From assembly GCF_035989285.1 (NCBI RefSeq), contig NZ_CP108513.1, forward strand, positions 1,302,001 through 1,366,000: 64,000 nucleotides of DNA, given 5' to 3'. Made by a program: the position numbers and the translations under genes. This DNA comes from Streptomyces sp. NBC_01235. GTDB lineage: Bacteria; Actinomycetota; Actinomycetes; Streptomycetales; Streptomycetaceae. The notes under the pieces are model-generated. The model searched no databases. It was not told the DNA's origin and saw only the letters and a list, made by a program, of their open reading frames with translations. Below are positions 36,996-44,979 of the stretch, piece after piece; within the stretch, counting starts at the first letter, position 1, and each line of letters starts with the position of its first letter.

Positions 36996-38006
36996 ATGCC
37001 CACAACGAAGCTACGCACCCGTGTCTCCCGACGCACCGCAGTGGCGCTGGCCACCATGTCGGTCGTCGCCGCCGTCGCCGGCGCCGCGCCGAGTGTGGCG
37101 AGCGCAGTGAGCGACAGCTCCAGCGTCACCCGTCACGCGGTCGTACAGACGCAGAGCCCCCAGAGCGCCGCCACCGCCCCCAACCTGCGCGTCAAGGCCG
37201 CCAACGGCGTCACCTACCAGTACCGGCGCTTCGGCAACCCCAGCGCCGGCAGCGTGCCCCTGATCTTCCTCCAGCACTACCGCGGCACCCTCGACAACTG
37301 GGACCCCAAGCTCATCGACACCATCGCCGCCAAGCGCGAGGTCATCCTCGTGGACAACGTCGGCGTCGGCGGCTCAACCGGCACCACACCCAGCACCATC
37401 CAGCAGATGAGCCTGGACGCCATCGACTTCATCGACGCCCTCAAGCTGCCCCGCTACGACGTGTTCGGCTTCTCCCTCGGCGGCCAGGTGGCTCAGGAGG
37501 TCGCCCTGCGGCGCCCCTGGCAGGTCCGTCGCGTCGTCCTGGCCGGCACCGGCCCGCAGGGCGGGGTCGACCAGAGGGCGTCCGACCCCAAGGTGCTGGG
37601 GAGCGTGTTGGCGGACAACCCCGGCCCTGCCGACCTCCTCTTCCTGTTCTTCAAGAACACCGCATCCAGCCAGGCCGCCGGAACTGAGTTCCTGCAGCGC
37701 CTCGGCCAGCGCACCACTGACCACGACGCGCCCGCGAGCCTCCAGACCCGCGACGCGCAGCTCACCGCGATGTCGGAGTGGGGCATCCCGGACAAGTCCA
37801 AGCTGGTGCGGCTCAACGCCCTCTTCCAGCCCACGCTGGTCGCAGACGGGGACAGCGACATCCTGATGCCCCCCAAGAACTCCCACCTGTTGGCCAAGTA
37901 CCTCCCCAACGCCCAGCTCAGCATCTACCCGAACGCCGGCCACGGGTTCCTCTTCCAGTACGCCGCCAAGTTCGGCGCCGAGGTGAACACCTTCCTCGAC
38001 CACTGA
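36996..38006 (+). CDS. Secreted alpha/beta hydrolase
   Basis: A 336-residue exported hydrolase. The N-terminus has SRRTAVALATMSVVAAVAGA with an AxA site near residue 36. The fold follows: oxyanion region LIFLQHYRGTLDNWDP, nucleophile Ser160 (DVFGFSLGGQVAQ), acid in VADGDSDILMPPKN, and His in YPNAGHGFLFQY. It is related to the cytoplasmic protein at 39449, which has Thr at the nucleophile position. Substrate unknown (ester, lactone or epoxide). Regulated from copy A of the promoter; a terminator follows at 38076. Confidence 0.88.
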   Translation: MPTTKLRTRVSRRTAVALATMSVVAAVAGAAPSVASAVSDSSSVTRHAVVQTQSPQSAATAPNLRVKAANGVTYQYRRFGNPSAGSVPLIFLQHYRGTLDNWDPKLIDTIAAKREVILVDNVGVGGSTGTTPSTIQQMSLDAIDFIDALKLPRYDVFGFSLGGQVAQEVALRRPWQVRRVVLAGTGPQGGVDQRASDPKVLGSVLADNPGPADLLFLFFKNTASSQAAGTEFLQRLGQRTTDHDAPASLQTRDAQLTAMSEWGIPDKSKLVRLNALFQPTLVADGDSDILMPPKNSHLLAKYLPNAQLSIYPNAGHGFLFQYAAKFGAEVNTFLDH

Positions 38007-38075
38007 CAACCCATCGATCCATCACCGTGAGACGGTCACCGACACCGCACACGGTGACGGCCGATCAGCACACCT

Positions 38076-38103
38076 GCCCCGCCGGAGCCCCGTCCGGCGG
38101 GGC
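38076..38103 (+). terminator. Terminator after the secreted hydrolase
   Basis: A perfect 10-bp GCCCCGCCGG stem (38076-38085 with 38094-38103), 8-base loop, 70 bases past the stop. Confidence 0.55.
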
Positions 38104-38421
38104 AGAGCCACGCGGAGAGTCCCCCGGCGCCCTCGCAGCCCTCCGCGTCACGACTGCGCACCCCAGACCATTCGCTCACATCTGCGCCGCCATCGAAGCC
38201 ATGGGCCCAATGGGCGACTGAGGCGCCCCCGCGGCCGGCGGCGCGTGCCGGCCGCGAAAGGGTCGGTGCGTCGTCCTGGCCGTCACGGCGACAGCCTGCG
38301 TGTCCGCCCGGCCCAACACGTCGTTGCAGCTCAGCCCGCCGTCCGCAGGTCTGCTTCATGGAGCTGGCGGCACCTTGGAACGACCCCTGCCCGGCAGCGT
38401 CGGCCCATCCGTTGACCCTCC

Positions 38422-38519
38422 GTAGAGGATACGTTGACGCTACGGATAACCGATTAATTGATGCTCTACTGTTGCTGCTACAGGTAAACCTGATACATTG
38501 GTGAAACCGATTGAGGGGA
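38422..38519 (+). promoter_or_regulatory. Repeated TetR-type promoter, copy B
   Basis: GTAGAGGATACG...ACGCTACGG, ATTAATTGATGCTCT, -35 TTGCTG (38472-38477), 16-base spacer, -10 TACATT (38494-38499), GTGAAAC and GAGGGGA. It lines up with copy A throughout, with identical promoter spacing, and drives the SDR gene at 38580. Confidence 0.65.
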
Positions 38520-38579
38520 CACCGGAAGCGATCCCCTACACGGCAAGACACACGCGATCCCCTGAGTCAGGAGTCCGAA

Positions 38580-39398
38580 ATGGCAGCGACGACACGACCG
38601 GTAGCCCTCATCACGGGTGCGTCCTCCGGCATCGGAAAGGCAGCCGCGCTCGCGCTGGCCGCGGCGGGCTACGACGTGGTCGGCACCAGCCGCAACACCG
38701 TGCACGTCACCCCTGTGAAGGGCGTGACCTTCCTCGACCTGGACGTGACCAGCGACGATTCGGTGACCGCTGCGGTCGGCGAGGTGATCGACCGGTTCGG
38801 GCGGATCGACGTCCTGGTCAACAACGCGGGTATCGGCTCGGCGGGCGCCGCCGAGGAAAGCTCTGCCGCGCAGGCGCAGGGCCTCTTCGACATCAATGTC
38901 TTCGGCGTCATCCGCATGACGAACGCCGTCCTGCCGCACATGCGCGCCCAGCGCAGCGGACGGATCATCAACATCTCGTCCATCGTCGGGTTCATCCCGC
39001 AGCCCTACATGGCGGTCTACGCCGCCTCCAAGCACGCCGTCGAGGGCTACTCGGAGTCCGTCGACCACGAGGTACGCGAGTACGGCGTACGGTCCTTGCT
39101 CGTCGAACCCGCCTGGACCAACACCGCGATCGAGGCGGCCACCGTGCGGCCCGACCAGCCCCTGGACGTCTACGCCAAGCGGCGGCTCGCCTTCGAGGAG
39201 TACATGGCCGGCGCGGTCAAGGGCGGCGACGACCCCGCCGTCGTCGCCAAGGAGATCGTCGCGGCGGCCACCGACGCCAAGCCCAAGCTGCGCTACACCG
39301 CCGGCGCCATGACCGGACGCGTCCGCACCATGCGCCGCATGGTCCCCTCCCGCATGTTCGACCAGCAGCTGCGCAAGCTCAACCACCTGCCCGCCTGA
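38580..39398 (+). CDS. SDR-family oxidoreductase
   Basis: A 272-residue classical-type SDR: cofactor loop TGASSGIGKAAALAL, NNAGIGSAG, NISSIVGFIPQPYMAVYAAS with Tyr and Lys in YAASKHA, and the PAWTNTAIE segment. The ATG at 38580 follows a GAGTCAGGAGTCC region. First gene of a run SDR-hydrolase-LtrA-like, with 50-75-base gaps, driven by promoter copy B. Confidence 0.9.
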   Translation: MAATTRPVALITGASSGIGKAAALALAAAGYDVVGTSRNTVHVTPVKGVTFLDLDVTSDDSVTAAVGEVIDRFGRIDVLVNNAGIGSAGAAEESSAAQAQGLFDINVFGVIRMTNAVLPHMRAQRSGRIINISSIVGFIPQPYMAVYAASKHAVEGYSESVDHEVREYGVRSLLVEPAWTNTAIEAATVRPDQPLDVYAKRRLAFEEYMAGAVKGGDDPAVVAKEIVAAATDAKPKLRYTAGAMTGRVRTMRRMVPSRMFDQQLRKLNHLPA

Positions 39399-39448
39399 CG
39401 ACTCCCAGAAGACCTCCACGACACATCGACAGGAAAGCGAACCCCGCC

Positions 39449-40300
39449 ATGAGCACATACATTGCAGACGCGGCCGAGGACCTCACCGTGGAAGGACCCT
39501 CCGCGACGTTCACCTACCGGCGCATCGGCCCGCGGGGCGGTGTCCCGCTGGTCCTGCTGAACCGGGTCCGCGGGACCCTCGACTGGTGGGACCCCGAGTT
39601 CCTGGACCACCTCGCCGCCGGCCATGACGTGATCGTGTTCGACAACGTCGGCACCGGTTACACCACCGGCACCCCGCGAGACTCGGTCGAGGGTCTGGCC
39701 GACGGCACCGTCGAGTTCATCGAGGCTCTCCGTCTGCCCCAGGTGGACCTGCTCGGCTGGACGCTGGGCGGCACCGTCGCCCAGCACATCGCCCGCCTTC
39801 GGCCCGACCTGGTGCGCAAGCTGGTCGTGGCGGCCGCCAACCCGGGCGGGCAGGTGCCCGGCGCGCCCGACCCGGACCCGAAGGTGCGGGCCACCATGAC
39901 CAAGCCCGAGACCACCGGGGACGACCTGGTGTTCCTGTTCTTCCCCGAGACGGACACCGGCCGCGCCGCCGGGTACGAGCACCTCGCCAGGGTGGCCACC
40001 CGGCTGGCCGCCGGACGCCCCGACGTGTCCGAGGCGGCGGCCAGGGGCCAGATCGCCGCGATCCAGAAGGACGCGTCGATCCCCTTCGAGCAGGTGCGCG
40101 CGGACCTGGCAACCATCCGGCAGCCCGTTCTGTACGCCACCGGCATCAAGGACGCGATGATCCCCGCCCTGGCGTCCTACACCGCTGTCCAGTACGTCCC
40201 CGACGCCACCCTCGTCGCCTACAGCGACGCTGGGCACGCCTTCCTCTTCCAACACGCCGAGGACTTCGCCGGCCAGGTGAGCGCCTTCCTCGCCGACTGA
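39449..40300 (+). CDS. Alpha/beta-hydrolase-fold protein with Thr at the nucleophile
   Basis: A 283-residue homologue of the secreted hydrolase at 36996 but without a signal peptide. The fold is intact: LVLLNRVRGTLDWWDP, VIVFDNVGTGYTTG, IEALRLPQVDLLGWTLGGTV, and a C-terminal SDAGHAFLFQHAED with the His. The nucleophile elbow is G-W-T-L-G, so the expected Ser is Thr105. Either it is catalytically impaired, uses Thr, or serves as a binding protein. ATG 39449 follows GGAAAG. Cotranscribed with the SDR. Confidence 0.85.
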   Translation: MSTYIADAAEDLTVEGPSATFTYRRIGPRGGVPLVLLNRVRGTLDWWDPEFLDHLAAGHDVIVFDNVGTGYTTGTPRDSVEGLADGTVEFIEALRLPQVDLLGWTLGGTVAQHIARLRPDLVRKLVVAAANPGGQVPGAPDPDPKVRATMTKPETTGDDLVFLFFPETDTGRAAGYEHLARVATRLAAGRPDVSEAAARGQIAAIQKDASIPFEQVRADLATIRQPVLYATGIKDAMIPALASYTAVQYVPDATLVAYSDAGHAFLFQHAEDFAGQVSAFLAD

Positions 40301-40373
40301 CCGTTCACACGGACACCGGCCCCACAGGAGGCACGACAAAGTCGGGACGCCTCCCGCACTGAGGAGAGTCATC

Positions 40374-40703
40374 GTGCAGGTGACCAGCGACCCGGCGCGC
40401 CGGGAGGTCAGGCCTCTGGAGTTGTTCTTCGACCTGGTCTACGTCTTCGCGATCGGCCAGTTGTCGCACCGGCTCCTCGTGCACCCCACCTGGACCGGCG
40501 CCGCCCAGGCGCTCGTGCTCCACCTCGCCGTCTATGCGGCGTGGGCGTACACCACCTGGGCGGTCACCCTCGTCCCGGCCGAGAACCCGCGGACCAGGCG
40601 GATGCTGCTGGCCGTCATGCTCGCGGGGCTGTTCATGAACGCCGCGATCCCACGAGCCTTCGGCGACGCCGGCACCGCGGTCGAACGAATCATCGGACAT
40701 ACC
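40374..40703 (+). pseudogene. LtrA-like membrane protein, truncated
   Basis: About 110 residues of a low-temperature-requirement A family protein: RPLELFFDLVYVFAIGQLSH, helix ALVLHLAVYAAWAYTTWAVT, and MLLAVMLAGLFMNAAIPRAF. Members have close to 400 residues; here the frame is cut at 40704 by att-like module 4 and ends in foreign sequence. Start GTG 40374 follows GAGGAG. Confidence 0.75.
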
Positions 40704-41300
40704 GGGCCGTTTTCTGTTCGGGCAGTTTCCGCCCAACGCACACCAGCCCCTGAAGCCCCTCTATCGACGCGATCGGGCTCCTCGAAGGTGCGGCCGAACT
40801 CGGTCAGCAGTCCCGTACGGAAGCTCCCCGGGCGGCTGGACAGAGGGCCCGCGGACGGTGGCCAGCAGACACCACCGAAACCCTGCGTCCCCAACACGTC
40901 CCCAGGATCACGAAATGAAGCCGAGGGGATGCTGCCAGCTCGCCGGTACAGTTCCTGATCATCAGCATTTCCGCAGGTCAGCGCGACGTCTGCTCGACGA
41001 GGGAGTAAGAGTCTCGCCCCGCTCAGAAGTCACGAGCAGCGGATTCAGTCCGTTCAGGCAAAGTTGACGCCCCGACACCCAAAAAAGAACGTTTCCGCAG
41101 GTCAGAAGCCTGCAAAGGTGGGGCGGGTGGGACTCGAACCCACGGCCGACGGATTATGAGTCCTTTGAGGATCTTGGCGACCCTTGTCGATCAATGCCAA
41201 TCTTGGCCGTTTTCCCAGGTCAGACGCAGTTTGCCGCCTCAGTCCTTCTTGGCCCTTGTCAGTCCTTTCCGATCCTTGTGTCCAACCTGCGTCCAGAACG
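40704..41300. repeat. att-like module 4 (tRNA 3' half at 41119-41163)
   Basis: Full-length module. It begins GGGCCGTTTTCTGTTCGGGC where the ltrA-like gene is cut, has arm repeats GCGTCCCCAACACGTCCCCA (40885-40904), CGAGCAGCGGATTCAGTCCG, TTTCCGCAGGTCAGAAGCCT, the tRNA core (41119-41163), and CTGCGTCCAGAACGCGTCCC near 41289. From 41301 to 41957 no gene is convincing; a short frame from 41694 (PDNKFLVGVACGAATVLG) has no match I know. Confidence 0.7.
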
Positions 41301-41959
41301 CGTCCCGGATGGGCACGCTCACCCGGTTCACGGACCCTCTCCCCAGCTGAGGAGAGGGTCTCGAAACCATGCGCAGCGGATTCCCTTTCCAACGCGCGGA
41401 GGCTCTCCCCCGGGTGCTGAGGCTGAGCCTCTATGGCAGTGGTCACAGGTCAAACGTCTACGCGCGGCCTGGCCGAGTTCCCGTGCGGCCAACCGTGTGG
41501 CTGGGGCGTTCGATTCGGGGAGCGGGGCAGTACGGCGACCAGGCCCGCCGCAAAAACGACAGCGGGGCACCAGAGGCTGAAGCCTGTGCCGTACGCGACC
41601 TGCAGATCGGCGGACGACACCGCGAGCAAGGCGGCGAGCCGGATCCACGACACTGATCCGGGACCCTTGAAGGCACACGTCCAGGAGTACGTCATGCCGG
41701 ACAACAAGTTCCTCGTCGGCGTCGCCTGCGGCGCGGCCACGGTGCTCGGCCCGGGCGAGCTGGGCACGCACCCTGGTCTCCGGCACCGCCGTCGACATCC
41801 GGATCACCATGCTGAAAGTGACGACCTCCCGCCTCACCTGGAAGTTCGAACGCCGAAAGGAGCCCACCGGGAAGTCCCTGGCGCACACCCCTCTTCTGAC
41901 GCGCTCGCTGCAAGGCCACAGATCTGAGAAACAGACCACCCAGGGGTGCGCGAGCCCAT

Positions 41960-41992
41960 CAATATACAATCGATCACGTATATTGATATACG
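41960..41992. promoter_or_regulatory. vapBC3 operator region
   Basis: AT-rich symmetric site: AATATAC (41961-41967) mirrors GTATATT (41978-41984), which overlaps GTATATTGATATAC. It has the same character as the vapBC1 operator and lies 25 bases before the antitoxin start. Confidence 0.55.
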
Positions 41993-42017
41993 CCGCAGTG
42001 TGCATGAGGAGGCCATC

Positions 42018-42233
42018 TTGAGCCGCACCGTGATCGACCTCGACGACGAGGCACTGGAAGAAGCCGCCAAGGAACTCGGCACCACCACCAAGCGCGACAC
42101 CATCAACACCGCCCTGCGCGAGGTCACCGCCCGCTACCGGCGCCTGCGCGCACTCGAAGACGCCCGGCAACTGGTGACCGAAGGCGCCCTGGACATCGAC
42201 ATTCTCCTGAACAAGAACCAGTACCGGCCGTGA
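42018..42233 (+). CDS. vapB: VapB-type antitoxin 3
   Basis: A 71-residue antitoxin, SRTVIDLDDEALEEAAKEL, TTTKRDTINTALREVTARYR, ending LNKNQYRP. It is shorter than copy 1 by its C-terminal tail. TTG 42018 follows GAGGAGG by six bases. Its TGA overlaps the toxin GTG. Intact operator, so autoregulation is expected. Confidence 0.85.
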   Translation: MSRTVIDLDDEALEEAAKELGTTTKRDTINTALREVTARYRRLRALEDARQLVTEGALDIDILLNKNQYRP

Positions 42234-42643
42234 CAGTCGCCGACTACCTCATCGACACCTCCGCCCTCGCCCGCGTCCTGCTCCGCCAGACCACAACTGA
42301 GTGGGACGACAGAATCGGCGCCGGCCTCGTCGCGATCTGCGACATCACGGAACTCGAGGTCCTCTACTCCGCCCGCTCAGCCGCGGACCGCGCACGACTG
42401 AAAGCTGCACTCGACGCCCACTACGCCTGGTGCCCCATGCCCGACGGCATCTACCGCCGCTCCCGCATCGTCCAGGAACAACTGGCCACCAAAGGGGAAC
42501 ACCGCAGTGCGGGCCCCGTCGATCTCCTGGTGGCCGCCGCCGCGGAAGAAGCAGGCCTCACCCTGCTCCACTTCGACCGCGACTTCGAAACCATTGCTCG
42601 CACGACGGGGCAGCCGGTCCGCATGATCGACCTCAGGCAGTAG
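42230..42643 (+). CDS. vapC: VapC-type PIN-domain toxin 3
   Basis: A 137-residue PIN ribonuclease with the acidic set of copy 1 (Asp9, Glu41, Asp98, Asp118), differing at about a dozen positions (TTTEW, CDITELEVLYSAR kept, LHFDRDFETIA). Start GTG 42230 overlaps vapB3. Seems functional. The two intact toxins are so alike that their antitoxins may cross-neutralise. From 42644 to 43063 no gene is seen. Confidence 0.9.
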   Translation: MTVADYLIDTSALARVLLRQTTTEWDDRIGAGLVAICDITELEVLYSARSAADRARLKAALDAHYAWCPMPDGIYRRSRIVQEQLATKGEHRSAGPVDLLVAAAAEEAGLTLLHFDRDFETIARTTGQPVRMIDLRQ

Positions 42644-43063
42644 AGTCCGCGCGATCGCACGGACGGGCGTCAAGCCTCTCGCCGACCGCCCACCCGACGC
42701 GGTATCGCGGCGATGCCCCCACTGCCGGACGGCCCTCGTTCCGCGCCCTCGGGCCCGCCCCGCGGACTGAGCCGCCTCGCCGACACCCAGTCCGGGGCAC
42801 GGCACGCGCAGGTGAACTGCCATACCCACCCGCCGTATTTCGTCGACCACTTGTCGGTTGTCGCGCCACCGAGCGCAACGCCGGGGTCGCACGTCAGGAG
42901 TACCGGCAGGCCACGGTCCCGGCTCAGCTGTCGACCGCTGTTGGTTACCGGAAGGACCGGTCGCGCTCGCCGCTATTCGTTGTCGATCGAGTCACCCATA
43001 CGTGTACCTGTCCCGGAGGGCGACGTATCGGGGTCCTTGCAGCGTGAACTGGTGGTCCAGGGT

Positions 43064-43756
43064 TCAGGATCCGGTGCGATAGCGGGTGAGCATGAGGGCG
43101 ACGGCTTCGTCCACGATCGCGGTGTCGGTGGGGTCGGGCGGGACGAAGTCGGTGCGTACGAGCTGGGGCCACAGGAGCTGGCCGCAGATCATGCCGAGGA
43201 ACTGTTCGGCCACTGCGGAGGTCTGCTGTGTCTGTCCGTCGGCCGAACGGAAGTCGAGTGTGCCGGCCTGCGCTTCGGCGTCCAGGTAGTCGCGGAGCCG
43301 GTCGAAGAAGGGTCCGCGGTCGATGGCGAAGCCGGTGCCGACGATGTCGGCGAGTTCCGGCATCTGGGGAAGTTCGGTGATGATGAGGCGGCACAGTGCC
43401 GCCGTGCCGGGCCGCGAGACCAGGCAGGCGTAGTCGCGGCCGATGTGGTCCAGACCGTACCGGGGATCGCCGGGCGGGGGCGGTGCGGCGTACTGCACGT
43501 CCAGTTGCCACTGTTCGGAGGTGACGGCCGCGAACAGCGCGGCTTTGGAGGGGTACCGCTTGAAGAGGGTGCCGGTGGAGACGCTCGCCTCCCTGGCGAT
43601 CTGGGCCAGGGAGGTCTTGTCGTATCCCCGGGCGAGGAAGAGGTCGCGGGCGGCGCGGATGATGCGCGCGCGGTTCTCCGCTTTGATCTGCGCGTGATAC
43701 CCGGCCTGACGCGTATCGCCACCGGTTTCCGCTCGGTCACGGTCCGCCACCGACAT
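43064..43756 (-). CDS. TetR-family regulator
   Basis: A 230-residue repressor. HTH at about 24-68 (RIIRAARDLFLARGYDKTSL, ASVSTGTLFKRYPSKAALFA) and a long ligand domain. It is the second gene of an SDR-TetR operon (40-base gap after the SDR stop). Two 20-bp palindromes upstream of the SDR fit its operator, giving autoregulation. Start ATG 43756 chosen for standard N-terminal length; frame open to 43858. Confidence 0.88.
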   Translation of the reverse strand: MSVADRDRAETGGDTRQAGYHAQIKAENRARIIRAARDLFLARGYDKTSLAQIAREASVSTGTLFKRYPSKAALFAAVTSEQWQLDVQYAAPPPPGDPRYGLDHIGRDYACLVSRPGTAALCRLIITELPQMPELADIVGTGFAIDRGPFFDRLRDYLDAEAQAGTLDFRSADGQTQQTSAVAEQFLGMICGQLLWPQLVRTDFVPPDPTDTAIVDEAVALMLTRYRTGS

Positions 43757-43796
43757 ACCCACGCCCTTCGCCCGTCTCCCAGCCGCATCCTCGCTG

Positions 43797-44552
43797 TCAG
43801 AGAACGGTCTGGCCACCGTCCAGGATAAGGTCCTGGCCCACGGCGAAGGCGGAGACATCGGAGGCCAGGTACACGACGGCTTCCGCGACCTCCTCGGGCA
43901 TACCCATGCGGCCCAGAGGAATGCCGGAGCTGATCGCCTCCAGAACCGCCGTCTGCTGTGCGGGATCCTCGATCCCGAGCTTTGAGTACAGCGGGGTGTC
44001 CACCGGGCCGGGGCTTACCGCGTTGAACCGGATGCCGTGCGACCTGAGCAGGTCCGCGTTCCACGACCGCATCAGGGAGCCGACAGCCGCCTTCGTCGCG
44101 GCGTAGGCGTTCGACTGACCGTAGCCGCCGTGCGCGCTGTTGGACGCGTTCAGGATGACCGAGGACGGGTTGGCCAGCACGGGCACCAGGGCCTGGGTGA
44201 GGAAGAAGACGCTCTTGACGTTGATGTCGAAGAGCCGGTCGAAGCTGTCCTCCGTGTGGTCCTCGAACGGCCGCCAGTCCGAGACACCGGCGTTCAGGAA
44301 CGCCACGTCCAGCTTCCCGAAATGCTCACGCACCCGCTCCGCCAGGCCGCGCTGCGCGTCGAGATCGCGCGCATCGGCCTGCACCACCGGCACCTTGTCC
44401 CCGAGGATCTGCCGCGCCTTGTCGATGCTGGCCGGGGTGACCCCTGTGACCAGCACATCGGCACCCTCCGCGATAAAACGCTGCGCGGTCTCCAGACCGA
44501 TCCCACTCGTGCCGCCGGTGATGAGGGCGCGCTTGCCCGCAAGACGATTCAT
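43797..44552 (-). CDS. SDR-family oxidoreductase
   Basis: A 251-residue SDR: ALITGGTSGIGLETAQRFIA, DVAFLNAGVSDW, NASNSAHGGYGQSNAYAATK (Tyr and Lys), SPGPVDTPLY, and ending QDLILDGGQTVL, the classical C-terminus. AAGGA at good spacing favours ATG 44552 over ATG 44558. First gene of the operon with TetR; operators lie 27 and 77 bases upstream. Confidence 0.9.
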   Translation of the reverse strand: MNRLAGKRALITGGTSGIGLETAQRFIAEGADVLVTGVTPASIDKARQILGDKVPVVQADARDLDAQRGLAERVREHFGKLDVAFLNAGVSDWRPFEDHTEDSFDRLFDINVKSVFFLTQALVPVLANPSSVILNASNSAHGGYGQSNAYAATKAAVGSLMRSWNADLLRSHGIRFNAVSPGPVDTPLYSKLGIEDPAQQTAVLEAISSGIPLGRMGMPEEVAEAVVYLASDVSAFAVGQDLILDGGQTVL

Positions 44553-44578
44553 GTTCATTGTTCCTTGCCGAGTCGTTA

Positions 44579-44648
44579 GGTAAGTCGATGGACTCACCAT
44601 CAGAAGGTAGCCCCCGCGCCACCCATAAGGCAAGTCGATCCACTTACC
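44579..44648. promoter_or_regulatory. Pair of 20-bp palindromic operators
   Basis: GGTAAGTCGATGGACTCACC (44579-44598) and GGCAAGTCGATCCACTTACC (44629-44648) are two imperfect palindromes with a common AAGTCGAT half, 50 bases apart. Typical of TetR sites before an autoregulated operon. Confidence 0.6.
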
Positions 44649-44670
44649 ATCGACGTCTGGAGCGGTTCGG

Positions 44671-44938
44671 TTACGGACGCGTCGCGCCGGAGTAGGCGGC
44701 CGACATCGGCTCGAAGACCATGTCGCTGCCGTCCGCGTCCACCTGGGGCAAGGAGTGCCCTGGGGTCCGGTTCCCGCCCGGAGAACCCGTCGGCCAGCTG
44801 CCGCCGGTCTGGCAGGGGTCTCTTCCGACAGGATCGGAAAACAGCGCCCAGCGCCTCCTCGACGGGCGCGAGCTCCGGGTCCAACGGGGGCCGGGTGGTC
44901 AGGGCACCGAAAAAGTCTGCTGCTGTCCGGCCTGCCAT
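44671..44938 (-). pseudogene. Frameshifted small hypothetical protein
   Basis: MAGRTAADFFGALTTRPPLD, ELAPVEEALGAVF, then after a shift in a TTTT run SDPVGRDPCQTGGSW and HSLPQVDADGSDMVFEPMSA ending ATRP. Joined, this is a plausible 88-residue protein of no family I know. The upstream region has GAAGGAGAG. Either sequencing error or decay. Confidence 0.4.
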
Positions 44939-44979
44939 CTGTTCTCTCCTTCGGAAAGGACGTCGCGGGCGTCGGCCGG

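Noticed and set aside
42644..43063. Frame starting 42713 running into the TetR gene
   Set aside because: No domain; it is antisense to TetR for most of its length and has no ribosome site.
44600..44938. 112-residue ORF as an intact gene
   Set aside because: After residue 34 the frame turns Arg-rich, whereas another frame gives a better protein-like ending, so it is listed as frameshifted.
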